DNA of 10,270 nt from CAZCWX01 sp964502465 (GTDB taxonomy: Bacteria; Desulfobacterota; Binatia; Bin18): assembly GCA_964502465.1 (NCBI GenBank), contig CAZCWX010000044.1:1-10270 (forward strand), in the 5' to 3' direction. The first letter of the stretch is position 1; the number at the start of each line of letters is the position of its first letter. The notes beneath the pieces were generated by a model that saw only the letters and a list, made by a program, of their open reading frames with translations, ran no database searches and had not been told where the DNA came from. Shown here one piece after another: positions 1-6,883 of this stretch. Made by a program: the position numbers and the translations under genes.

Positions 1-23
1 GATATGCTACAGGAGGGCGGAAA

Positions 24-815
24 ATGGACGCCCTTCGTCGGCATAAGGAGAAACATGTGAGCCTTTCTGGGAAAAATGCTGTCGTGACCGGGGGAGCCTC
101 GGGCATCGGGCGTGGTATCTGTCTGCGTCTCGCCCATGATGGTGCCAACGTGGGGATTTTGGACCTCGACGTGGCCGGCGCCGAAAAGGTTGCCGAGGAA
201 ATCAAAGCCTTGGGGCGCAAAGCGGTTGCCTGTCAGGTGGATGTGGCTAACCGCACTCAGGTCGATGCTGCAGTCGAACGCGTGCGCAAGGAATTGGGAC
301 CAATCCACATCCTGGTTAACGATGCGGGGATTGGAGAGTTTGCCCCTCTCGCGCAGATGAGCGAAGAGCAGTGGGACCGGATGATCGCTATTCATCTTAA
401 GGGAACGTTCAATTGTACGAAGGCGGCGATCCAAGATATGGTCGATGCTAAATGGGGCCGAATTGTCAGTATTTCTTCGGTCGCTGGCCTCGGCGGAGGT
501 CCAGGGTTAGTCCACTATTCTGCGGCGAAAGCTGGAATCATTGGCTTTACCAAAGCCTTAGCCCAAGAAGTGGGACCGATTGGTATTACGGTCAATGCGA
601 TCGCTCCCGGTCTGATTGAGACCCCTATCTTGCGGAAATCTGGCCTTCCTGAGGAGCAAGTACGGGGGTTCATCGAAACTATCGTCGGCCGTACCCCTAT
701 GCGTCGTGTCGGTGTGCCGGATGATATTGCAGCTGCCTGTGCCTATCTCGTGTCCGAGGAGGCCAGCTTTTTTACTGGCCAGGTGGTGAGCCCGAACGGT
801 GGCATGTACACGTAA
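24..815 (+). CDS. SDR family NAD(P)-dependent oxidoreductase (FabG-like)
   Basis: Classical short-chain dehydrogenase/reductase, expected to interconvert a hydroxyl and a keto group on a small or CoA/ACP-linked substrate in the cytoplasm. With the ATG at 24 the protein is 263 aa. Seen directly: nucleotide-binding motif TGGASGIG (22-29); Asp47 at the end of the second strand, which in this family favours NAD(H) over NADP(H); NDAG near 99-102 in place of the usual NNAG; catalytic Ser152, Tyr165 and Lys169 (YSAAK) with normal spacing; C-terminal FFTGQVVSPNGG. The ATG has AGGAGG at 11-16. A GTG at 57 has its own AAGGAG at 45-50 and would give a 252-aa protein beginning MSLSGKNAVVTGG, the more usual N-terminus, so either start is possible. 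The hydrolase gene follows closely, suggesting a shared degradative operon. It resembles 3-oxoacyl-ACP reductases and hydroxyacyl-CoA dehydrogenases such as BadH; the substrate cannot be read from sequence. Confidence 0.9.
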   Translation: MDALRRHKEKHVSLSGKNAVVTGGASGIGRGICLRLAHDGANVGILDLDVAGAEKVAEEIKALGRKAVACQVDVANRTQVDAAVERVRKELGPIHILVNDAGIGEFAPLAQMSEEQWDRMIAIHLKGTFNCTKAAIQDMVDAKWGRIVSISSVAGLGGGPGLVHYSAAKAGIIGFTKALAQEVGPIGITVNAIAPGLIETPILRKSGLPEEQVRGFIETIVGRTPMRRVGVPDDIAAACAYLVSEEASFFTGQVVSPNGGMYT

Positions 816-834
816 GGGCTAGAGGGAGTAGGTG

Positions 835-1614
835 ATGGCTTTTCGGGAAGAGTTTCTCATTATTCGCGGAACGAAAATGCAACTGCTCACCGGTGGTTCG
901 GGTGAGCCTTTACTCTATCTCCATAGCGCAGGCGGTGAAATGGTCTGGCTGCCGTTTTTCGAGCTGCTGTCGCAACACTTTACCGTCTATCTGCCTGCCC
1001 ACCCAGGGTTTAGTCAATCTGAAGGGTTGGACAAGATCGATACGATAGAAGATTTGGTCTTCCATTATACCGATGTGATGGATCATCTCGGTTTGACTCA
1101 GCCGTATGTGGCTGGACTCTCCCTGGGCGGTTGGCTCGCGGCAGAACTGGCAACCCGCCACTCTCATCGGATCCGCAAGCTCGCGCTGATCAATGCGGTG
1201 GGATTGCGTGTCCCTGGTTCTCCGATTGCGGATATCTTTGCTGCCACCCCAGAAGAAACTCGTCACCTGGTGTTTCATGATCCACAATCTGAGCTGGCAA
1301 AGATGTTCGTACCAGACGTGCCTTCGCCGGAGGTGCTAGAAAACACGCTGAAAGCCCGCGAGGCGACTGCACGGGTCGGGTGGAATCCCTTGCTCTGTAA
1401 CCCAAAGCTGCGGGAACGACTCTACCGTATTACTGTCCCTACGCTCATCATCTGGGGGGAATCTGATCGCTTAGTCCCGGTGGCTCATGGCCAGGCCTAC
1501 CACGAAGGAATTACCGGATCGCAACTGGTGATCCTGGAACAATGCGGACATGCGCCACCGTTCGAGAAACCGGAAGAGACGGCCAAGCTCTTGTGTGAAT
1601 TTTTTCAGGCGTGA
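835..1614 (+). CDS. alpha/beta-fold hydrolase
   Basis: Cytoplasmic alpha/beta hydrolase of 259 aa with no signal peptide, likely cleaving an ester or a C-C bond of a ring-fission-type product. Numbered from the ATG at 835, the triad is complete: nucleophile Ser96 in GLSLGGW, Asp211 in WGESDRLVP, and His239 in CGHAPPFEKPEE. The oxyanion-hole segment after the second strand is LHSAGG, a variant of the common HGxG. The cap region between the nucleophile and the acid is of ordinary size. A GTG at 832 directly before the ATG could add one residue; GAGGGAG at 822-828 fits either. The gene lies 19 bases after the SDR stop and is probably cotranscribed. The overall pattern is closest to the MhpC/BphD-like meta-cleavage hydrolases and to generic esterases, and the specific substrate is unknown. 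Confidence 0.88.
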   Translation: MAFREEFLIIRGTKMQLLTGGSGEPLLYLHSAGGEMVWLPFFELLSQHFTVYLPAHPGFSQSEGLDKIDTIEDLVFHYTDVMDHLGLTQPYVAGLSLGGWLAAELATRHSHRIRKLALINAVGLRVPGSPIADIFAATPEETRHLVFHDPQSELAKMFVPDVPSPEVLENTLKAREATARVGWNPLLCNPKLRERLYRITVPTLIIWGESDRLVPVAHGQAYHEGITGSQLVILEQCGHAPPFEKPEETAKLLCEFFQA

Positions 1615-1690
1615 AATGTCGTTCGTGAAAGGGTGCCTATCACATGATTAGGAACGAGAGACTGCGTTCTCCTGTTGGTGTGTCGTGCAG

Positions 1691-1746
1691 TTGTGGTGCC
1701 GCCGTCTCGGCGGTCTCAGGCAGCAGGCGGGACGCCTGCACCACAA
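1691..1746. repeat. palindromic element, three-way-junction inverted repeat
   Basis: An 8-base outer stem, TTGTGGTG (1691-1698) with CACCACAA (1739-1746), encloses two hairpins. The first is CCGCCG-TCT-CGGCGG (1699-1713). The second is GCAGGCG-GGA-CGCCTGC (1723-1739), which shares one base with the outer stem. All arms pair perfectly. It lies in the gap between the hydrolase stop and the methyltransferase start, has no coding potential and no T-tract, and therefore looks more like a dispersed REP/MITE-like intergenic repeat than a plain terminator. Only one copy is in this window, so its repetitive nature is inferred from its form. Confidence 0.6.
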
Positions 1747-1797
1747 GATGGCCACGATCCCTGTGCGGCTGACCAAGAAATTGTCATGCCCCCTTCG

Positions 1798-1803
1798 TAT
1801 TAT
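1798..1803 (+). promoter_or_regulatory. possible -10 box before the methyltransferase gene
   Basis: TATTAT matches the sigma-70 -10 consensus at five of six positions and lies 65 bases before the chosen ATG, in a locally AT-rich stretch. TTGTCA at 1781-1786 resembles a -35 box, but the 11-base spacer is too short for a normal pair, so only the -10 is proposed. Weak evidence. Confidence 0.22.
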
Positions 1804-1868
1804 TCGTTACGTTTTACGGCTTGAGAAACGGATTCACTGACAGCGGTGCGACGCGAGTAGGAATATCG

Positions 1869-2516
1869 ATGCCACATCCTTTCACCCCCGACATGTTCGA
1901 GCGTATGGACGATAGCGACGACACTCAGTTTTACTCATTCCCACGGAAGGTTGTTCATATCGACGAGCCAGCCATCGCTGCAGTCGGGCAGTTCATCGCT
2001 GCGACCTTTGCGCCGCATGGAGTGCTGCTCGATCTCATGAGTAGTTGGCGCTCGCATCTCCCTTCAGGGTTTGCCAAACAACGCCTGGTCGGTCTTGGTC
2101 TCAATACCGAGGAGATGGCCGACAACCCCGATTTAGACGAATATGTCGTGCATAACGTGAACACTGATCCGCATCTGCCCTTTGCCGATGACTCTTTCGA
2201 TGGCGCGCTGGTCACGGTATCGATTCAGTATCTCATTCAACCGCTCGAGGTTTTTGCCGAAGTCCGGCGTGTCCTCAAACCGGACAGCCCTTTTGTCGTG
2301 TTTTTCTCGAATCGTATGTTTCCCACCAAAGCTGTGCGGATATGGCAAGTCCTGCGCGATGAGCGACGGGCCAAGCTGGTGTGTGCCTATTTTCAGTATG
2401 CGGGGGGATACGAAGAGCCAGTGGTGTACGACTTGAGTCCTCGCCCGGGGTTTTCTGACCCTTTGTATGCTGTCTGTGCACGAAAACGCGACGAGCGAAG
2501 CCAGCACCAAGAGTAA
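1869..2516 (+). CDS. class I SAM-dependent methyltransferase-like protein
   Basis: Soluble protein of 215 aa with the layout of a type-11 class I methyltransferase. The first strand and motif I read VLLDLMSSWRSHLP (52-65): the strand and Asp55 are kept, but the usual Gly-rich LDLGCGxG loop is replaced by Leu-Met-Ser-Ser-Trp. The later motifs are conventional: HNVNTDPHLPFADDSFDGAL (95-114), then the SIQYLIQP segment, and RRVLKPD. The reading frame is open back to a TTG at 1821, but the ATG at 1869 has TAGGAA just upstream and is preferred; an ATG at 1893 is a further option. It is followed by rnhB, whose SD lies 12 bases past this stop, so the two are probably cotranscribed. The substrate is unknown. 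Given the altered motif I it could be a non-standard SAM-binding enzyme or one that has lost activity. Confidence 0.75.
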   Translation: MPHPFTPDMFERMDDSDDTQFYSFPRKVVHIDEPAIAAVGQFIAATFAPHGVLLDLMSSWRSHLPSGFAKQRLVGLGLNTEEMADNPDLDEYVVHNVNTDPHLPFADDSFDGALVTVSIQYLIQPLEVFAEVRRVLKPDSPFVVFFSNRMFPTKAVRIWQVLRDERRAKLVCAYFQYAGGYEEPVVYDLSPRPGFSDPLYAVCARKRDERSQHQE

Positions 2517-2527
2517 GCGACAAGCAA

Positions 2528-2534
2528 AGGGAGG
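2528..2534 (+). promoter_or_regulatory. ribosome binding site deciding the rnhB start
   Basis: AGGGAGG lies seven bases before TTG 2542. The upstream in-frame ATG at 2467 has no purine-rich site and would overlap the methyltransferase gene by 50 bases, so the TTG is the better start for ribonuclease HII. Confidence 0.6.
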
Positions 2535-2541
2535 AACGTGG

Positions 2542-3174
2542 TTGTCCTCGCGTGTGATATCGCCCCGGCTGACTGCAGAACTGGAGTTGTGGCTGGGTGG
2601 ATTGCAGGCAATTGCCGGGGTGGATGAAGTCGGCATGGGACCGCTGGCTGGTCCGGTGGTGGCGGCGGCGATTGTGCTCCCTCCAGTTCGTGGCAGTGAG
2701 GAAGCCCTGCGGTTCTTTCCCGCTGGGGTCAGAGATTCGAAGACGTTGACGCTGAAGGTACGAGAACGGTTAGATCAAGAGATTCGTCGGATCGCCATTG
2801 GTGTCGGGATTGGTGTCGTCGAGGTTGAGGAGATCGACCAGATCAATATCTATCACGCTGGCCTCAAAGCCATGCGCGCGGCAGTCGCACAACTCCCCGT
2901 TGCCCCGGAACATGTCCTTGTCGATGGTCGGTCTCTGCACAACCTTCCTTGTCCGCATACCACCTTCATCAAAGGTGACCGTGACGTGTACTCTATTGCT
3001 GCTGCTTCGATCGTTGCTAAGGTCTACCGCGATCGCTTGATGGTTGCGCTCGATCAACAATATCCAGAGTATGGTTTCGCTCGCCACATGGGGTATGGGA
3101 CCACAGCTCATCGCCAGGCATTACGCCGCTTTGGTCCTTCACCCATTCACCGCCGGTCATTCCGTTTGCTCTAA
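2542..3174 (+). CDS. rnhB: ribonuclease HII
   Basis: Type 2 RNase H, which nicks RNA in RNA/DNA hybrids and initiates removal of single ribonucleotides from DNA. From the TTG at 2542 it is 210 aa, close to the usual ~200; an ATG at 2467 would give 235 aa. The four acidic catalytic residues are visible: Asp28 and Glu29 in GVDEVGMGPLAGPV, Asp128 in HVLVDGR, and Asp164 in KVYRDRLM. The family's C-terminal signatures HMGYGT and RFGPSPIHRRSF are present. The notable change is GMG (31-33) where most homologues have GRG; in characterised RNase HII enzymes that motif contacts the ribonucleotide at the RNA-DNA junction. The gene sits between the methyltransferase-like gene and the E2 gene, with 59 bases before E2. 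Confidence 0.93.
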   Translation: MSSRVISPRLTAELELWLGGLQAIAGVDEVGMGPLAGPVVAAAIVLPPVRGSEEALRFFPAGVRDSKTLTLKVRERLDQEIRRIAIGVGIGVVEVEEIDQINIYHAGLKAMRAAVAQLPVAPEHVLVDGRSLHNLPCPHTTFIKGDRDVYSIAAASIVAKVYRDRLMVALDQQYPEYGFARHMGYGTTAHRQALRRFGPSPIHRRSFRLL

Positions 3175-3177
3175 GAC

Positions 3178-3191
3178 GGGGTTCCAACCCC
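3178..3191 (+). other. short hairpin after rnhB
   Basis: GGGGTT-CC-AACCCC is a perfect 6-base inverted repeat starting three bases after the rnhB stop. No T-run follows, so it is at most a weak or factor-assisted terminator, or an mRNA 3'-end stabiliser. It directly precedes the proposed E2 promoter. Confidence 0.35.
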
Positions 3192-3205
3192 TCCCATCAG
3201 GCAGA

Positions 3206-3211
3206 TATACT
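3206..3211 (+). promoter_or_regulatory. possible -10 box for the E2-E3 genes
   Basis: TATACT matches five of six -10 consensus positions and lies 22 bases before the E2 ATG, which would give a very short leader. No good -35 box is visible at the right spacing (around 3183-3188). The same hexamer appears before lipB. Tentative. Confidence 0.28.
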
Positions 3212-3233
3212 AGCCAGGAAGAGGAGGCGTCGT

Positions 3234-4670
3234 ATGGCTATTGAGATTCTCATGCCACGGTTAAGCGACACCATGGAGGAGGGGAAGGTGCTGCGCTGGC
3301 TGAAAAAGGTTGGCGACCTGATTGAGCTGAGTGACATCATTGCTGAGATAGAAACCGATAAAGCTGACATGGAAATGGAGGCGATCGATGCCGGAGTACT
3401 GGCTGAAATTCGCGTCCAAGAAGGGGAATCTGCTCCAGTCGGTGCAGTCATCGCTCTTCTGAGCGAGGATGGTGCCGGTGTGACTCCCGCAGAACCGCAG
3501 AAGGTCGAGGCGAGCAAACCCGTTGTCTCTGCGCCTGCATCTCCTCCGGATACGCAGGTCGAACACGAAGCTGAAGCAAAACAACAAGATGGCAAGGCTG
3601 TCAATCGGGAAACTGCCCAGGCCGCAGAACCTCAGGAGGCTGACACCCGGAAACCAGAACCTGCTGCCAAGCCCACACCCCAGGAGAACCAAACCCGCCA
3701 ACCAGGAAAAGCTTCAGAACGAAAGGTGCGTGAGCTTCGTGAATCCCGCATCCGGCGGGAAGTGCCGGAGGTGCCGCCGGTGAGCGAGCGGGTGTTTGCC
3801 TCTCCGCTGGTGAAACGCATGGCTGAGGAACAGAAGGTTGATCTGAGCCAGATTCACGGCAGTGGTCCTGGCGGTCGCATCGTGAAACAGGATCTGGAAG
3901 CACACTTGAGTCAAGCCAAGCCCGTTGCTACACAGCCACAAACGCGACCTCAGCCAGAACCGACCTCACCTGCTGTTGCTGCACGAACAGGAACCAAAGA
4001 ACCATTTTCTCGCCTGCGGATGACCATTGCCAAGCGCATGCGCGAAAGTATGCGAGAGATCCCGCACTTTTATGTGACCTGCGAGATTGACATGAGCGAG
4101 GCGGTGCGCCTCCGGGCTGCGCTCAAGGCCAGCGATCGTGTGTCAGCGGATGTGACGTACACACACTTCATCATCAAGGCGGTGGCGATCGCCTTAGAAC
4201 GACACCCGCGGCTCAATGCGTCGTTCGTTGAAGACGGGCGGGAGTTAAAGAGCGAGATTAATATTGGTGTAGCGGTGGCACTCGACGACGGCCTCATCGT
4301 GCCGGTCCTGCATGGCTGTGACACGCTCTCGGTTTTAGAGATCGCGACCCAGGCAAATGCTTTGATCGAGCGGGCCCGTGTCGGCAAGCCCACTCCTGAA
4401 GATCTCTCCGGTGGCACGTTTACCATTTCGAATATGGGCATGTTGCCGATCGAGCATTTCACGGCGATCATCAATCCCCCGCAGGGGGCGATTCTCGCCG
4501 TTGGGGCGATTAAGGAACGACCGGTGGTACATGACGGACACATCCGTGCAGCTCATACTATGATGGTCACGCTCTCATGCGATCATCGTATTCTGGATGG
4601 GGTGACTGGTGGTCAATTTCTCGCGGAATTAAAGAAACTGTTGGAGAACCCGGTAGGGTTGATGGTGTAG
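3234..4670 (+). CDS. pdhC: dihydrolipoyl acyltransferase (E2) of a 2-oxoacid dehydrogenase complex
   Basis: Core E2 subunit, 478 aa. It transfers the acyl group (acetyl, if this is pyruvate dehydrogenase) from its lipoyl arm to CoA. In order: one N-terminal lipoyl domain (about 1-80) with the lipoylated Lys43 in EIETDKADMEM; a long Ala/Pro/Glu/Lys/Gln-rich flexible linker (about 82-186); a peripheral subunit-binding domain (about 187-225, VFASPLVKRMAEE to GGRIVKQDLEAHL) that docks E1 and E3; a second short linker; and the catalytic domain (about 256-478) ending in the CDHRILDG active-site motif with His451 and Asp455. A strong purine-rich SD (GGAAGAGGAGG, 3217-3227) sets the ATG. E3 follows eight bases after the stop, and lipB/lipA lie just beyond. 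E1 genes are not in the window, so acetoin or branched-chain specificity cannot be excluded; the pdhC label rests on overall similarity. Confidence 0.9.
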   Translation: MAIEILMPRLSDTMEEGKVLRWLKKVGDLIELSDIIAEIETDKADMEMEAIDAGVLAEIRVQEGESAPVGAVIALLSEDGAGVTPAEPQKVEASKPVVSAPASPPDTQVEHEAEAKQQDGKAVNRETAQAAEPQEADTRKPEPAAKPTPQENQTRQPGKASERKVRELRESRIRREVPEVPPVSERVFASPLVKRMAEEQKVDLSQIHGSGPGGRIVKQDLEAHLSQAKPVATQPQTRPQPEPTSPAVAARTGTKEPFSRLRMTIAKRMRESMREIPHFYVTCEIDMSEAVRLRAALKASDRVSADVTYTHFIIKAVAIALERHPRLNASFVEDGRELKSEINIGVAVALDDGLIVPVLHGCDTLSVLEIATQANALIERARVGKPTPEDLSGGTFTISNMGMLPIEHFTAIINPPQGAILAVGAIKERPVVHDGHIRAAHTMMVTLSCDHRILDGVTGGQFLAELKKLLENPVGLMV

Positions 4671-4678
4671 AGGAACAC

Positions 4679-6070
4679 ATGGAGCGTTACGATCTTGTCG
4701 TTATTGGTGCTGGTCCCGGAGGATACGTTGCAGCAATTCGCGCGACCCAGCTTGGCATGAAAGTCGCCGTGGTCGAGAAAGACCGGCCAGGGGGGGTGTG
4801 TCTCAACTGGGGCTGTATTCCCTCGAAAGCGATTCTCACCTCGGCTGAACTCTACGAAGCGGTCAAGGAAGGGGAGCGCCATGGCATCAAAACCAAAGGA
4901 CTGTCTTGCGACTACGCCCAGGTGATTAAACGGTCGCGCGAGGTTGCGGATCGCCTGGCTAAAGGTGTTGAGTTCCTCTTCAAGAAGAACCACGTCACGC
5001 TTCTTGCCGGAGCCGGGCGTTTAGAAGGAACGCAGCGCGTCATTATCGAGGCCAACGGTAAGGGCGCTCAGCAGGTTGAGGCGGACCGCATTCTCATTGC
5101 GACTGGTTCTGGTGAGCGTACCCTTCCGGGCCTGGACATTGATGGGAAACAGGTGCTTACCAGCCGTGAAGCATTGATCGACAACGAGGTTCCTGAAGCG
5201 CTCGTCATTATCGGCGGTGGTGCTGTCGGCGTGGAGTTTGCCTATATCTACAGTGTGTTTGGTAGCCGGGTGACCATAGTAGAGATGGAAAAACAGTTGC
5301 TGCCGGGGGTCGATGCCGAGGTCGCTCGTGAGCTAGAACGGGTGTTCAAGAAGAAGGGGATTGAGATCCTGACAGGCAGCAAATTCCATAGCGTAGAGAA
5401 ATTCTCCGGACGCGTCGAAGTGACCCTAGAAAATGGCACAGATTTAAAAAGACGCACTGCCAATAAAGTGCTGGTCGCAGTCGGACGGACTCCCCTGAGT
5501 GCCGGCCTGGGATTGGAAGCGTTAGGCGTCGAGTTGAACCGAGGCTACATCACAGTGAATGAACAGATGCGCACAACCAACGATGCGATCTACGCGATTG
5601 GCGACGTCAATGGTCCTCCACTCCTGGCCCATGCTGCCTCGGAGGAAGGGATTGTGTCTGTCGAATTCATGACCGGCAAGCGTGACAAAGGAGTTGACCA
5701 TCTGCGAATCCCCGCCTGCATTTATTGCCAACCGCAGATTGCGGTTATCGGCTTGAGCGAAGAGCAGGCGCAGGCACAAGGCTACGAGGTCAAAGTTGGC
5801 AAATTTCCTTTTCGTGCGCTGGGGAAGGCGATTGCTGCTGGCCATGAGGACGGGTTCGTGAAGCTGGTGGTAGACAAACAGTATGGAGAGATTTTGGGGT
5901 GCCATATCATCGGCTATGGAGCGACCGAGCTCATTGCCGAAGCCGGCCTCGCTCGGACGCTTGAAGCGACTACCGCGGAGTTGAGCGGCACAGTCCATGC
6001 CCATCCCACCTTAGCCGAGGCGATTATGGAAGCGGCCTTGGATGCGGAAGGACGGGCGATCAATTTTTAG
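4679..6070 (+). CDS. lpdA: dihydrolipoyl dehydrogenase (E3)
   Basis: FAD-dependent disulfide oxidoreductase that re-oxidises dihydrolipoyl arms and reduces NAD+; 463 aa from ATG 4679. Motifs: FAD-binding GAGPGGY (10-16); redox-active disulfide Cys41/Cys46 in GGVCLNWGCIPSK; NAD-binding IIGGGAVGVEF in mid-protein; second FAD contact YAIGDVNGPPLLAHAASEEG; and the C-terminal HAHPTLAEA with catalytic His442 and partner Glu447. Length and spacing are normal for the family. The frame is open to 4577 inside the E2 gene, but the ATG at 4679 has AGAGG overlapping the E2 stop codon and gives the standard N-terminus. That tight spacing suggests translational coupling with E2. There is no N-terminal lipoyl domain, unlike some Lpd proteins. 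Confidence 0.96.
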   Translation: MERYDLVVIGAGPGGYVAAIRATQLGMKVAVVEKDRPGGVCLNWGCIPSKAILTSAELYEAVKEGERHGIKTKGLSCDYAQVIKRSREVADRLAKGVEFLFKKNHVTLLAGAGRLEGTQRVIIEANGKGAQQVEADRILIATGSGERTLPGLDIDGKQVLTSREALIDNEVPEALVIIGGGAVGVEFAYIYSVFGSRVTIVEMEKQLLPGVDAEVARELERVFKKKGIEILTGSKFHSVEKFSGRVEVTLENGTDLKRRTANKVLVAVGRTPLSAGLGLEALGVELNRGYITVNEQMRTTNDAIYAIGDVNGPPLLAHAASEEGIVSVEFMTGKRDKGVDHLRIPACIYCQPQIAVIGLSEEQAQAQGYEVKVGKFPFRALGKAIAAGHEDGFVKLVVDKQYGEILGCHIIGYGATELIAEAGLARTLEATTAELSGTVHAHPTLAEAIMEAALDAEGRAINF

Positions 6071-6094
6071 GAAAAGTGAACCTGTGTGACCAGT

Positions 6095-6103
6095 TGCTAT
6101 ACT
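6095..6103 (+). promoter_or_regulatory. possible extended -10 promoter for lipB-lipA
   Basis: TGCTATACT fits the extended -10 pattern (TG-n-TATAAT, with one mismatch in the hexamer). It lies in the gap between the E3 stop and the lipB start and would give a leader of about 75-80 bases to ATG 6185. No convincing -35 is visible, as is usual for extended -10 promoters. lipB-lipA may therefore be transcribed partly independently of E2-E3. Confidence 0.38.
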
Positions 6104-6184
6104 ACTCATGGCCACTTCCTGAACTTTTCTCCTTCACGCGGTCAAAATGACAGAAAAAACGCAATGTGTGACTGTGCAACGTAT

Positions 6185-6883
6185 ATGTATCTTCATTGTT
6201 TTCATCTCGGCCTGGTAGAATACACACAGGCACTCTCCTGGCAAGAGGCCTTGCTGAGAAAAAGGTGTCTGGGGGAAAGCGAAGATATACTTCTGCTTCT
6301 TGAGCATCCCCCAGTTTTTACTTTGGGACGGGGAGGAGACGAGAAACATCTCCTGAACCCGCGTCAGGTCCCTGTCTATCGGGTCGGACGGGGAGGGGAT
6401 GTGACATTCCATGGGCCAGGTCAACTCGTCGGCTACCCGATCTGTGACTTGACTCGCCACGGGCGCGATATCCATGCCTATCTGCGTACCCTTGAGGCGG
6501 TACTGATCGCCGCTTTGGCGGAGTGTGGTGTCCATGCCTACAGACGAGACGGGCTTACGGGAGTATGGGTGGGGGAAGAAAAAATCGCTTCCATCGGTGT
6601 CGGCGTGCGCCGTTGGGTAACCTATCATGGCTTTGCTCTGAACCTGAACCCTGATCTTTCCTATTTTACGGATATTGTTCCCTGTGGTCTCTCCGGTGTA
6701 CGCATGACGTCAATTGCCCGAGTGCTCGGGGATCGACCAGATGTATGTCAGGGGCTCACAAGAACCGTGGCGGAAAAATTTGCTGAGTATTTTGGCTATA
6801 AGGAGATCGTATGGCAGAAGGACTTGCGGACCTTGGACTCCACATTCCAGACTCCGGACTTGGTGCGCGCAGCAAGCCAGTAA
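6185..6883 (+). CDS. lipB: lipoyl(octanoyl) transferase
   Basis: Transfers octanoate from octanoyl-ACP to the lipoyl lysine of E2-type proteins, the first step of de novo lipoylation. From ATG 6185 it is 232 aa and starts MYLHCFHLGLVEYTQAL, the normal N-terminus of the family. Visible signatures: LLLEHPPVFTLGRGG; GGDVTFHGPGQLVGYPI; the catalytic dyad Lys133 (EEKIASIGVGVRRW) and Cys167 (DIVPCGLSGVRMTS), whose 34-residue spacing equals that of the mycobacterial enzyme; and YHGFALNLN. The frame is open upstream to GTG 6086, with an ATG at 6164 (239 aa) as an alternative. None of these starts has a clear Shine-Dalgarno site, so the start is uncertain. The last 24 codons plus the stop overlap lipA, which begins inside this gene. 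Confidence 0.92.
   Translation: MYLHCFHLGLVEYTQALSWQEALLRKRCLGESEDILLLLEHPPVFTLGRGGDEKHLLNPRQVPVYRVGRGGDVTFHGPGQLVGYPICDLTRHGRDIHAYLRTLEAVLIAALAECGVHAYRRDGLTGVWVGEEKIASIGVGVRRWVTYHGFALNLNPDLSYFTDIVPCGLSGVRMTSIARVLGDRPDVCQGLTRTVAEKFAEYFGYKEIVWQKDLRTLDSTFQTPDLVRAASQ
6800..6805 (+). promoter_or_regulatory. lipA ribosome binding site inside lipB
   Basis: AAGGAG lies five bases before ATG 6811, inside the lipB reading frame. It supports the lipA start despite the 73-base overlap. No alternative in-frame start codon exists before ATG 6913, which would cut into the conserved N-terminal segment. Confidence 0.7.

Noticed and set aside
1821..1868. Methyltransferase start at TTG 1821
   Set aside because: No ribosome binding site precedes it; ATG 1869 has one and gives a sensible N-terminus.
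3523..3941. Alternative frames across the E2 linker region
   Set aside because: Open frames arise from the repetitive Ala/Pro/Glu/Lys codon use of the linker; none has a start signal or a recognisable fold.
4577..4678. E3 N-terminal extension inside the E2 gene
   Set aside because: ATG 4679 with its own SD gives the canonical Lpd N-terminus; the extension is an out-of-frame shadow of the E2 active-site region.
6147..6218. 23-codon ORF with a hydrophobic C-terminal half (MTEKTQCVTVQRICIF...) overlapping the lipB start, as a leader peptide
   Set aside because: No Shine-Dalgarno site, no run of regulatory codons and no attenuator-like hairpin follow; it is most likely a chance frame.
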